From assembly GCA_016720595.1 (NCBI GenBank), contig JADKKI010000001.1, positions 1 to 64,000 of the forward strand: a stretch of DNA of 64,000 nucleotides, read 5' to 3'. Every line of letters begins with the position of its first letter. Position 1 is the stretch's first letter. Positions 9,297 to 17,209 of the stretch are shown piece by piece. The translations under genes and the position numbers were made by a program. The DNA is from Myxococcales bacterium. GTDB taxonomy: Bacteria; Myxococcota_A; Polyangia; Haliangiales; Haliangiaceae. Under the pieces are notes generated by a model, which saw only the letters and a list, made by a program, of their open reading frames with translations, was not told the DNA's origin and did no database searches.

Positions 9297-10813
9297 TCAG
9301 ATCGGAGAGAGCGAGAACACCACGCGGACGCGGGAGCCATCGCCCGTGAGCGTCACCGTGGACTCCTTGCGCCAGCCGGTCTCGAACGGGTTCAGCACGG
9401 TCTCGTTGCCCAGGTCGTCGTCGGGGTTCAGGAAGTCGTCGACGTCGCGGAGGTTCGCGCGCAGGCGGATGGTCTGGCCGGCCTTGGGGGCGACGTTGAT
9501 CACGGCCTCGGCGAGCGGGGCGCCCGAGCCGAACTGCTGGCCCTCGCGGACGCGGACGTAGTTGTCGCTGTTCTTGTTGAACATCATCGCCGAGCCACCG
9601 GCCGAGCTCTCGATCCAGATCTGGCCGTAGAGCTCGAGATCGGAGCCCGCATCTCCACCCGCGTCGTCGACGGCGACGGCGTTGAGCGTCACGCGCACCT
9701 TCTGGGACACGCGCACGCAGTCCTTGACCTCGTAGTCGGTGGTGAACGACATCCGCGCGGGCGAGTTATCGCGCAAGTAGTTCAGCTTGTACGCGATCGG
9801 CGCGCCGGGCGATTCGCGCGAGTAGTTGCCGCCGCTCTTGATGAAGGCGATCAGCGCCTCGTAGCTATCGATCGTCTTCACCGCGCTGCCGGCGTCGCCG
9901 CCGAGGATGAACGCGGTGATCTTCGACTTCGAGATCATGTCCTTGTAGGTGACCGAGACGTCGCCCTTGACGTCCACGCCGCCGGAGTACGCGAACTCGA
10001 GGCGGCGCCCATCTCGGAGGCCGAGTACTCGGACTCGAACGTGAACAGCACCATCCGGCCGTAGGTGACCGACGACACGTAGACCGGCGGGCGGGTCTCG
10101 TCCATCTTCGCCTGCACGTCGGCGAGCTGCACCGTCGGGGCGAGCAGCGCGCTCGGCGACTGTGGCGCATCGAGGTCCACCGTGTAGTAGGCCTGCGTGT
10201 ACTTGACGACGTAGCGCGACCGGGTCTCCTGCTTGGACCAATCGAAGCTGGTCTTGAGGCTCGCGACGCCGAGGCCCCAGCTCGCCTGGACGCCGAGCGC
10301 CATGTCGAGCTGCTCCTTGGAGTGGACCTCCTCGATCTCGGAGGCCAGGTTCGCCGGTGTGGAGCCCGTGATCTCCTGCTGCAGCACGCCGGTGAGTGCC
10401 TCGCGATACGAGGACAGGCTCGGGTTGGCGATCAGCGCGCTCTTCTTGCCGCCGAGGTTCTCGAGGCTCACCGAGATCGTCTCGGGCGCGCGGTCGAGCA
10501 CCTGCTGCGTGAACAGGCCGGTCAGCACGCTATCGGCGCTGATGATCGCGCCGGGAAACATCGAATCGGAGTTCGCGGCATACGCGACGATCCGATCGTA
10601 CTGGCGCGTCTCCTTCAGGTTCTGCCGCGTGCACGAGTAGTCGCCCTCGCGCGCCTCGGCCGAGCGCTGCCCCTGATCGACCTGCGAAGGCGCGACCGGG
10701 AGGTACGGCAACGACGTGATGTACGCGTCGATGCCGGGGCCCTCGGGCTCGGCGATCTCGGTGGTGCACGCGCCAGTGAGCAGCGTGGCGAGAGGGATCC
10801 AGGTGAAGCGCAT
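9297..10813 (-). pseudogene. Cholesterol-dependent cytolysin-family (thiol-activated cytolysin) lipoprotein, single frameshift
   Basis: Two overlapping frames together encode about 505 residues of a CDC-family pore-former. The N-terminal frame starts with a lipoprotein signal (TLLTGAC) and holds family landmarks: FPGAIISADSVLTG, VLDRAPETISVSL, YTQAYYTVDLDAPQSPS, YVSSVTYGRMVLF. The downstream frame continues with ITAFILGGDAGSAVK, FIKSGGNYSRESPGAPIAY and NYLRDNSPARMSFTTDYE, the core found in pneumolysin-like toxins. The break is at 10001-10003, where one extra C in the minus-strand GCCGCC run would restore ...GAALEFAYSGG.... The C-terminal domain lacks the Trp-rich undecapeptide of domain 4 and is instead Asp-rich and beta-predicted. 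A sequencing indel is plausible; otherwise the gene is dead. Confidence 0.85.
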
Positions 10814-10978
10814 GCCCGGACATCAAGCAACTCTGCGGCCACAAACCCGGGGATGCGCTTCTTGTGCAAACGCCAACTTACGCAGCCGGTGCGCACACTT
10901 GTGTTCAGGCATTTGGTTCCCAGTGCGGCCCTTGGACCTGGCCACTGGACCCGCCACCCGGGGTACGGTTGGCCGCAG

Positions 10979-11761
10979 ATGACGATCGGTACAGTCAGCC
11001 TCGAGCGCCGTGGTCACGTCCTCCTGATCGGTCTGGCTCGCGCGGCCAAGCGCAACGCGTTCGATCTGCCGCTGTGGGAGGCGCTGTGCCGCGCGTATGG
11101 CGAGCTCGCGCGCGATCCCGATCTGCGCGTGGGTGTGCTCCACGCCCAGGGCGATCACTTCACGGGCGGCCTCGATCTCGTGCAGTGGACGAGCGTGTTC
11201 CAGGCCGGAAAGTTCCCGATCCCCGAAGGTGGGCTCGATCCGCTCGGCCTGACCGGGCCGCAGCTCGGCAAGCCGATCGTCGCCGCGGTCCAGGGGATCT
11301 GCCTGACGATCGGCATCGAGCTCCTGCTCGCGACGGATGTGCGGATCGCCGCCAGCTCCACGCGGTTCGGTCAGATCGAGGTCAAGCGCGGGATCTATCC
11401 GGTGGGCGGTGCCACGCTGCGGTTCCCACGCGAGGTCGGCTGGGCGAACGCGATGCGCTGGCTCCTCACTGGCGACGAGTTCGATGCGGCCGAAGCGCTG
11501 CGGATCGGCCTCGTGCAGGAGGTGGTGGAGCCCGGCGAGCAGCTCGGACGCGCACTCGCCCTCGCCGAGCAGATCGCCGCGCAGGCGCCGCTCGGCGTGT
11601 ACGCGACCCTGGCGTCCTCGCGCCACGCGCTCGCGGAGGCCGAGGCAACGGCCGCGGCGCGGCTGCTCCCCGATCTGCAGCCCCTGATGGCGAGCGAGGA
11701 CGTGGCGGAGGGCCTGCGCGCGTTCGTCGAGCGACGGCCCGGAAGCTTCCGTGGCCGCTGA
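10979..11761 (+). CDS. Enoyl-CoA hydratase/isomerase (crotonase family)
   Basis: 260 residues of crotonase fold, probably acting on acyl-CoA thioesters. Visible landmarks: AKRNAFDLPLW, FTGGLDLVQW (oxyanion-hole region), AVQGICLTIGIELLLATD and the RGIYPVGGATLRF stretch. The start ATG at 10979 is set by TACGGT at 10964-10969, 9 nt upstream, and by the family N-terminus; the frame is open further upstream, antisense to the cytolysin gene. Its 3' end overlaps the TerB-like gene by 11 nt. Substrate unknown. Confidence 0.9.
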   Translation: MTIGTVSLERRGHVLLIGLARAAKRNAFDLPLWEALCRAYGELARDPDLRVGVLHAQGDHFTGGLDLVQWTSVFQAGKFPIPEGGLDPLGLTGPQLGKPIVAAVQGICLTIGIELLLATDVRIAASSTRFGQIEVKRGIYPVGGATLRFPREVGWANAMRWLLTGDEFDAAEALRIGLVQEVVEPGEQLGRALALAEQIAAQAPLGVYATLASSRHALAEAEATAAARLLPDLQPLMASEDVAEGLRAFVERRPGSFRGR

Positions 11762-12185
11762 CGCGCGGCTGCTCGACGAGAGCGCGGCGCACCTGTACGC
11801 GCAGGCCCTCGTCGCGATCGTTCGCGCCGATGGCGAGATCGGCCTGGAAGAAGGAGCACGCCTGGCGGAGAAGCTCGAGGCACGCTCGGGGCAGCCGGCG
11901 AACCTCGACGATCTCCTTCTCGCCGAGCCGCTCGATCCCACGACGCTCGCCGACGCGCTTCGCAACGCGAGTGGGCCGTTCCGCGGCGGTGGCGGCCTGC
12001 ATCCCGGCGAGCTCGCGGCGATGATCGTCGTGGACGCGATCTCCGTCGTGCTCGCGAAGGGGCACGTCTCGGAAGAGGAGGCGCAGCAGATCGTGCGCTA
12101 CGCGACCGCCCTGGGCTGCACGCTCGACGAGATCCGCCGGATGAGCGCGCACCTATCGCCGTGGTTCGCCGCGAACATTCGCTAA
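11751..12185 (+). CDS. TerB-like helical protein
   Basis: 144 residues, all-helical, with the TerB signature of two acidic pairs (IVRADGEIGLEEG near the N-terminus, VLAKGHVSEEEAQ near the C-terminus) that bind metal in TerB/DjlA-type domains. The GTG at 11751 overlaps the end of the enoyl-CoA hydratase gene by 11 nt, implying translational coupling. Standalone TerB proteins are widespread and poorly characterised; a link to tellurite is not implied. Confidence 0.75.
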   Translation: MAADARLLDESAAHLYAQALVAIVRADGEIGLEEGARLAEKLEARSGQPANLDDLLLAEPLDPTTLADALRNASGPFRGGGGLHPGELAAMIVVDAISVVLAKGHVSEEEAQQIVRYATALGCTLDEIRRMSAHLSPWFAANIR

Positions 12186-12257
12186 CTGGCTGTAACCACC
12201 AGTCAATCTGCACCTTGCAGGGTTTTGGCGCGGTCTGCGTGGGTGTCTTTGAAGCCC

Positions 12258-12586
12258 ATGAACACCACCAAGTACTCCCTGTTCTTTGCTCCCCTCGTTG
12301 CCTCCCTCCTCGTCACTGCCACGCTCGGCGGCTGCGCCGGCCAGATCGGAGCGAACGGCAAGATCCACCTGTCGGGGCCGGGCCCGACGATGGCGGGCGG
12401 GGCGGGGCTCGCGGTGCTGGGCGGGGTGCTCACGTACAAGACGCGCACCGATGATCGGAACGAGTACAACACCGATGGCCTGGTCAGCGGGATCGGCATC
12501 GGCATGATGGCGGTCGGCGTGGGCGCGATCTCGACGGCGCGCGCAGGCCCGGGGCCGGCGCGTGCCTGGGCTCGGCGCGGCGCTAA
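12258..12586 (+). CDS. Small lipoprotein with glycine-rich hydrophobic part; 3' end uncertain
   Basis: The ATG at 12258 opens a lipoprotein signal (LLVTATLGGC) followed by GQIGANGKIHLSGPG, similar in start to the VWA lipoprotein near 27 kb (ACTGQFGLNG). Two hydrophobic Gly-rich stretches follow (MAGGAGLAVLGGVL, GIGIGMMAVGVGAI). Protein-like sequence stops near residue 95. The frame itself stays open to 13073 but there reads Arg/Pro/Gly-rich antisense of a decayed gene. A TAA at 12584-12586 in the neighbouring frame fits a one-base indel just upstream of it, so I place the end there. Confidence 0.5.
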
Positions 12587-12977
12587 GGCACGCGAGGCGG
12601 GAGGGCGCGCGACCGCTGATCCGGAACGGAGTACCAGCCGGCGCCGAGCGGGTGGCCTGCTGCCAGCTTGCTCGGGCCGACCTGGCTCCCATGCGGCTCG
12701 TGATGGCGGTCCGCGTGGCCGGCGGGAGCGCACCGGGCGACACCTTGCGACTGACGACGCGATCGATCCGGTAGTCCTTCAGCGCGGCGTCCCACACGAC
12801 GGCGCGTACCAGCCCTCGGACGACCGCTCCGATCAGGCACCGACGAACGGATGGTCCTTGGTCACCACCGCGCCCGGGCCTGCCCCGTTGTCGTCCCAGG
12901 TCAGCGGCGCGAGCGCGGCCCGCGGGCGCCACCACCCCGACCAGGGCGACGACCATCGCGAGGCAGACCAGGCGCAT
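12583..12977 (-). pseudogene. Decayed or badly sequenced small exported-protein gene
   Basis: From the ATG at 12977 the minus strand reads a signal peptide (MRLVCLAMVVALVGVV). Protein-like sequence then jumps frame several times: LTWDDNGAGPGAVVTKDH in one frame, WDAALKDYRIDRVVSRKV back in the first, and SQVGPSKLAAGHPLGAGWYS followed by a TAG at 12585-12583 in a third. At least three indels would be needed to restore one frame. Either this is an old pseudogene or local sequence quality is poor. No family recognised. Confidence 0.4.
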
Positions 12978-13008
12978 GTCCCTGGAACGTGCCAGGGCCG
13001 CGGCGGAT

Positions 13009-13767
13009 CTATGGAGCGTACGGGAGGCCCTGGATCGACATCCCACCGTCGACGGCGAGGCACTGCCCGGTGATGTAGGACGCGGCGGGGAGCGCGAGGA
13101 ACACGATCGCCCGGGCGACCTCCACGGGCTCGGCGACCCGACCGAGCGGCGTGCGCGCCAGGATCGCCTCGAGCCGCTTGGGCTGCGCGAGCACCGGGGC
13201 CACGAGATCGGTGCGCGTGTACCAGGGAGCGACGGTGTTGACGCGGATGCCGGTGCTCGCCCACTCGAGCGCGAGCGTACGCGTGGCCTGGGCGAGCCCG
13301 GCCTTCGCCGCGCCGTACGCCACGCCGGTGCCGAGCGCGATGATCCCCGCGACGGAGCCGACGTGGATGACGCTTGCCTGGCCCGCGGCGACCAGCCGGC
13401 CGTGGAGCTCGCGCGACAGGGACAAGGGAGACAGCAGGTTCAACGAGACGATCTGCGCGATGGTCTCGTCGTCGTAGCCGGTGAGCGGCCGGCGGATGTT
13501 GCCGCCCGCGTTGTGAACGAGGACATCGAGTGTGGCGGGCGCTGCTCCGACGATGCGCGCGCGGCCCGCTGCGCTCGTGACGTCCGCGGCGATCCCCGTG
13601 ACCTTGCCCGGGTGCGCGGCGAGCGTCTCGTCGATCCCAGCCTGGGAGCGCGCGACGACGATGACGTGCGCACCGAGCGCGACCAGCTCGTCGACGACGG
13701 CGCGGCCGATGCCCTTGCTGCCGCCGGTGACCAGCGCGGTCTTGCCGTCGAGCCGCCAGGAGCTCAT
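13009..13767 (-). CDS. Short-chain dehydrogenase/reductase (tropinone-reductase-like)
   Basis: 252 residues, classical SDR. TGGSKGIG (cofactor loop, residues about 14-21), NAGG, the catalytic Ser in HVGSVAG, YGAAK (Tyr and Lys of the catalytic tetrad), and GQCLAVDGG near the C-terminus. A basic residue after the glycine loop (VVARS) suggests NADP(H). The ATG at 13767 lies 16 bp downstream of the acyl-CoA-binding-protein stop, so the two are probably one operon. Substrate unknown; acyl-CoA-linked chemistry would fit the partner (inference). Confidence 0.9.
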   Translation of the reverse strand: MSSWRLDGKTALVTGGSKGIGRAVVDELVALGAHVIVVARSQAGIDETLAAHPGKVTGIAADVTSAAGRARIVGAAPATLDVLVHNAGGNIRRPLTGYDDETIAQIVSLNLLSPLSLSRELHGRLVAAGQASVIHVGSVAGIIALGTGVAYGAAKAGLAQATRTLALEWASTGIRVNTVAPWYTRTDLVAPVLAQPKRLEAILARTPLGRVAEPVEVARAIVFLALPAASYITGQCLAVDGGMSIQGLPYAP

Positions 13768-13783
13768 CGCTTCACCGCGCGGA

Positions 13784-14035
13784 TCACTTCGCGTGCGCTC
13801 CGACCAGCGCGATGTACTGCTCCATCGCGGCGTCCTTGCCGAGGCCCTTGTGCTTGGCCCACGCGTCGTACTTCGCCCGGCCGCGGACATCGAGCATGCC
13901 GGGCCGGTCTCCGCTGACGTCGCCGGCGGTGGATTGCTTGTACAGCGCGTAGAGCGCGAGCATCACGTCGGTGGCGACGCTGACCGGCTTGATCCGTGCC
14001 TGGGCCAGGGCGAACCGCTGAGCGAGATCGGACAT
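13784..14035 (-). CDS. Acyl-CoA-binding protein
   Basis: 83 residues covering nearly the whole ACBP family length. It keeps the LALYALYKQSTAGDV and RPGMLDVRGRAKYDAW motifs that hold the acyl-CoA headgroup (YKQ, RAKYDAW). It binds long-chain acyl-CoA in the cytosol. ACBPs are mainly eukaryotic and scattered in bacteria. TAAGCT (minus strand, 14048-14043) ends 7 nt before the ATG. Followed by the SDR gene in the same direction. Confidence 0.93.
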   Translation of the reverse strand: MSDLAQRFALAQARIKPVSVATDVMLALYALYKQSTAGDVSGDRPGMLDVRGRAKYDAWAKHKGLGKDAAMEQYIALVGAHAK

Positions 14036-14059
14036 GGCGGCGAGCTTAGCTCAGCCGGC

Positions 14060-15208
14060 TCAGGGCGAGCAGACGAGGGCGCTGGTCGCGGCAGCGCCGC
14101 TGGTGCCCACGAACCGCGCCACGCTCTTCTTCGTGGTCCGCGCGAGCGAGGCGCACTGGTTGTTCTGCAGCGCGGCCTTGCTGACGCAGATTCCGTTGGT
14201 TGCGCTCGCCGTGTCGGCGATGCAGAACGTGGGCGCGGCGCCCGCCTGGTCCGGGCAGGTGCCGGCGCAGGACTGCGTGCAGAAGCCCGCCGCATGGCAG
14301 CGGCCACCGGCAAAGGCGCACTGGGCGTTGGTGGTGCACACGGTGCCGATGAACGGCGTCACCATCGGCGGCGGCGGCGCGGTCACGCCATTGAGGCGAG
14401 GGAACGCGGCGCCATCGTCGAGCCGCACGAACGTGTAGCCCTCTTGCTCGAGGGTGGTGAGGATCGCGTCGAGGTGATCGGCGGTGGACTGGTGGATGTC
14501 GTGGAACAGGATGATGCCACCGTTGGTGGCGTGGACCTGCGAGAGCACGTAGCCCTGCATGTCATTCCGCATCTCGTCGGGGACGTACTTGAACGTGGAC
14601 TTCTTGCACACGCCACCGCCGGCCGCGTAGCACCAGTCGGCGCTGTCGATGTGCCAGCCGGTGACGATGTAGCCGCGGTCGCGGGCCTGCTTCATCGTGC
14701 TGCAGGTCGAGCTGCCGAACGGGAAGCGGAGGTACTTCGGGGTCTCGCCGGCGGCGCGGATCAGGGCATCGGTGCCGTCGATCTCGGAGGCCACCTTGGT
14801 CGCGCTCTCCTGCGCGAGGTTCAGGTGGTGCTGCGTATGGTTCGCGAGGATGTAGTCGGGATCCGCTGCGATCTGAGCCGCGAGGTCCTTCGCGCCGGCG
14901 GTGCCGTAGCGCGAGCCGTTGTTGAAGAACGTCGCGGGCGCGTGGTGCGCCTTCAGCACCTGGATGACCTTGGGCGTGGTCGCCGGGTTCGGGCCATCGT
15001 CGAACGTGAGTGCGATCCGCTTCGCGAAGCCGGAGCGGTCGGGAACGCGGACACCGGAGCAATCGGTCCCGTCGTCCTTCGCGGGCTCCTGACCCTCGTC
15101 ATAGGCCGCCTCGAACATCGTGCTCTCCTCGGACGATTCGTCATCCACGCACGAGACGGTGGTGGCGGCGAGAGAGACCAGGGCGGCGAGCAGGGCGGTG
15201 GGGCGCAT
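14060..15208 (-). CDS. Exported polysaccharide deacetylase (NodB domain) lipoprotein
   Basis: 382 residues with a lipoprotein signal (LAATTVSC). NodB domain about 60-270: TFDDGPNP (motif 1, catalytic base and metal Asp), NHTQHH (metal His pair), RFPFGSS (motif 3), HIDSADW, and ILFHDIH (motif 5 His). All carbohydrate esterase family 4 motifs are present, so N-deacetylation of chitin, chito-oligosaccharide or peptidoglycan is likely. The last 110 residues are Cys-rich (CTTNAQC, CTQSCAGTC), EGF/EB-like. The downstream end lies near the acyl-CoA-binding gene. The adjacent upstream gene is a GH75 chitosanase. Confidence 0.92.
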   Translation of the reverse strand: MRPTALLAALVSLAATTVSCVDDESSEESTMFEAAYDEGQEPAKDDGTDCSGVRVPDRSGFAKRIALTFDDGPNPATTPKVIQVLKAHHAPATFFNNGSRYGTAGAKDLAAQIAADPDYILANHTQHHLNLAQESATKVASEIDGTDALIRAAGETPKYLRFPFGSSTCSTMKQARDRGYIVTGWHIDSADWCYAAGGGVCKKSTFKYVPDEMRNDMQGYVLSQVHATNGGIILFHDIHQSTADHLDAILTTLEQEGYTFVRLDDGAAFPRLNGVTAPPPPMVTPFIGTVCTTNAQCAFAGGRCHAAGFCTQSCAGTCPDQAGAAPTFCIADTASATNGICVSKAALQNNQCASLARTTKKSVARFVGTSGAAATSALVCSP

Positions 15209-15366
15209 CGTGCGCGGGTAAGGAGCAAGCGGTGCGCCAGCAGCGCATGCGCAGGATGTGCACGGGATCGCGTGGATCTACGGTACTTAGCGATCGATTC
15301 CGAGGGGTTGGGTGGCTACTCGAGTAGCGCCAGCAGCCGCCGTAGCCTGGGGAAATCCCCTCGGGA
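15209..15366. promoter_or_regulatory. Deacetylase upstream region with a 14-bp palindrome
   Basis: Intergenic space between the chitosanase and deacetylase genes, both on the minus strand. GCTACTCGAGTAGC at 15315-15328 is a perfect 14-bp palindrome, 107 bp upstream of the deacetylase start. GGGG-AAAT-CCCC lies between it and the chitosanase stop and could form a weak hairpin. An operator role is possible but untested. Confidence 0.3.
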
Positions 15367-16050
15367 CTACTGACCCAGGAGGGTCTTCACGTGAGCGATC
15401 CCGAGCGCGACCGCCATCGCGTGGTCCTCGATCACGTCGACCTCGGCCCCCGTGCCGGTGAACGCCACGTACGCGACCTCGGCTGCCGTCCCGCCGACCC
15501 GGGGATCGGGGTTGATCGTGAGCAGCTCCGCCATCCGGTACGACGCCTCTCCGATCGCGGCCACCGGACCGACGTCGCCGAGCACGCCGTACTCGAGATG
15601 ATCGCCGTAGACCACCGCGACCACCGAGCCCATCGCCAGCCCGGCCGCGCGATAGCTCCAGCGCGTGCTGACGCCCGGCACCACCACGTACGGCAACGCG
15701 GCCGCATCGAGCGGCATGCCCTGCGAGTCGCTGGCGGCGGTCTGGCTCATGTAGTCAGGATCCGTGGAGAGGCTGCACTTCGCGCTCATCTTGCCGTCGC
15801 AGTCGACGTCGAGATCCGCCTTCCAGAACACCGCGCCGGTCAGGCCGCAGATGTCGACCGTCGCGGTGCCGCCGCTGTCCTTGGCGTACTTTCCGCCGAC
15901 CACGTTGCAGGTGGCGAGCGCGGCGGACAGCTGTGCCGCGGTGGGATCGCCAGCCGCGTCGGGTGCCACCTCCGCGTCAGGGCCTGGGTCCATGCCACCG
16001 CCGTCATCGCATGCGGCGGCGAGTGCCAGGAGCAGGGCGACGCACCGCAT
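15367..16050 (-). CDS. Chitosanase of glycoside hydrolase family 75, lipoprotein
   Basis: 227 residues. A short lipoprotein signal (LLALAAAC) and an Asp/Pro linker precede a GH75-type domain: KADLDVDCDG, YMSQTAASDSQG, LPYVVVPG, VVAVVYGDHLEYGVLGDVGP, IGEASYRMAELLTINPDPR. The GDVGP Asp and GEAS Glu match the catalytic pair known in fungal family members. The enzyme would endo-hydrolyse chitosan. Family members are best known from filamentous fungi and actinomycetes. TAGGAT (16064-16059, minus) ends 8 nt before the ATG, at the edge of the upstream Sir2 gene. Confidence 0.85.
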   Translation of the reverse strand: MRCVALLLALAAACDDGGGMDPGPDAEVAPDAAGDPTAAQLSAALATCNVVGGKYAKDSGGTATVDICGLTGAVFWKADLDVDCDGKMSAKCSLSTDPDYMSQTAASDSQGMPLDAAALPYVVVPGVSTRWSYRAAGLAMGSVVAVVYGDHLEYGVLGDVGPVAAIGEASYRMAELLTINPDPRVGGTAAEVAYVAFTGTGAEVDVIEDHAMAVALGIAHVKTLLGQ

Positions 16051-16064
16051 GGAGGATCATCCTA

Positions 16065-16904
16065 TCAGGCCAGCGCGCGGACCAGGGCGGGCAAAACATC
16101 GCCGGCACGCGCATCGACCCGGAGGGCGGCATAGTCATCACCCCGTGTCGGGCCGCGATTCACGATCGCCACCGGCACCTCGCGCTCGGCAGCACGCCGC
16201 ACGAAGCGGTATCCGGAGAACACCGTCAACGACGAGCCCACCACGAGCAGCAGCTCGCCGCGATCGAACGCGGCCCACGCTGCATCGAGCGTGGGCCGGG
16301 GCACGCTGCCGCCGAAGAACACCACGTCGGGCATCAGCACGCCGTCGCAGCTGCCGCACGCCATCACGCGGAAGTCCGCGATCACCGCATCGGGCAGATC
16401 TGCATCGCCATCCGGCGCGATCGCGGCCGCGTGCGCGCGGGCCATCCAGGTGGGGTTGGCCGCCTCGAGCCGGGCCTGGAGCTCGGCGCGCTGCGTGAGC
16501 TCGTCGCAGCCAAGACAGCGCACGCGCCCGATCGCGCCGTGCAGCTCCACGACGTCGCGGCTCCCCGCCACGCCGTGCAGCCCATCGACGTTCTGCGTGA
16601 TCAGGCCGGCCACGGCGCCCGAGTGCTCGAGCTCGACCAGCGCGCGATGTGCCGGGTTCGGCAGGGCGGTGGCGAGGCGGGGCCAGCCGAGCATCGACCG
16701 CGCCCAGTAGCGGCGCCGCATCTCGGGCTTGTCGACGAACTCCCGGTGCTGGATCGGCGGGCGGACGCGTGGGGGGGTGTCGACGCCGCGATAATCGGGG
16801 ATCCCGGACTCGGTGGAGCAGCCGGCGCCCGTCAGGACGACGATCCGACGCCCGCGCGCCAGCTCTGCCAGCTCCGCGAGGTGCTGCTTGGCCGCCGGTT
16901 CCAC
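16065..16904 (-). CDS. Sir2-family NAD-dependent protein deacylase
   Basis: 279 residues. [15 protein letters not shown] (NAD-binding), TQNVDGLH, catalytic His in ELHG, zinc knuckles CLGC and CGSC, and VVGSSLTVF are all present, so this should be an active sirtuin deacetylating or deacylating lysines with NAD. I place the start at the GTG 16904-16902 because a minus-strand TACACT box (16916-16911) ends 6 nt before it. A longer frame to 16955 would run through the divergent gene's start. Divergent zinc-ribbon gene starts only 22 bp away. Confidence 0.93.
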   Translation of the reverse strand: MEPAAKQHLAELAELARGRRIVVLTGAGCSTESGIPDYRGVDTPPRVRPPIQHREFVDKPEMRRRYWARSMLGWPRLATALPNPAHRALVELEHSGAVAGLITQNVDGLHGVAGSRDVVELHGAIGRVRCLGCDELTQRAELQARLEAANPTWMARAHAAAIAPDGDADLPDAVIADFRVMACGSCDGVLMPDVVFFGGSVPRPTLDAAWAAFDRGELLLVVGSSLTVFSGYRFVRRAAEREVPVAIVNRGPTRGDDYAALRVDARAGDVLPALVRALA

Positions 16905-16910
16905 GTGGGT

Positions 16911-16920
16911 AGTGTACGCT
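16911..16920. promoter_or_regulatory. Overlapping back-to-back -10 boxes for two divergent leaderless genes
   Basis: On the plus strand TACGCT (16915-16920) ends 6 nt before the GTG at 16927. On the minus strand TACACT (16916-16911) ends 6 nt before the GTG at 16904. The two hexamers share the TA at 16915-16916. The whole spacer between start codons is 22 bp, leaving no room for ordinary leaders on both sides. Confidence 0.7.
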
Positions 16921-16926
16921 GCAAGG

Positions 16927-17190
16927 GTGGCACTGACGCAGAACGAGCTGGACACCTACGAGTACAAGCTGAAGAAGCGTGGGTTCCGGAGGGACGATCT
17001 GTTCCTGCACCAGTGCCCTGACTGCAAGGCGGAGAAGGCCGTCCTGACCTACGTGATCGCCGGGCGTTCGGGCGGGCGCGATATCCGGCTGTGCCTCGAG
17101 TGCGGGAAGGCGCGGAGCTTTCGTAGCGCCGCGGGCCTCGAAGGGCGCGACGAGGATCCGGGCTTCGACCTGAAGACGTTCCTGTCGTAG
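16927..17190 (+). CDS. Small zinc-ribbon protein
   Basis: 87 residues. An N-terminal helix ([18 protein letters not shown]) is followed by a single zinc ribbon (CPDC ... CLEC) and an acidic tail. No enzyme domain. GTG start; an AAGG sequence and a TACGCT box 6 nt upstream both precede it. Function unknown. Confidence 0.75.
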   Translation: MALTQNELDTYEYKLKKRGFRRDDLFLHQCPDCKAEKAVLTYVIAGRSGGRDIRLCLECGKARSFRSAAGLEGRDEDPGFDLKTFLS

Positions 17191-17209
17191 ATCCGTTAGG
17201 CTCCGCGTC

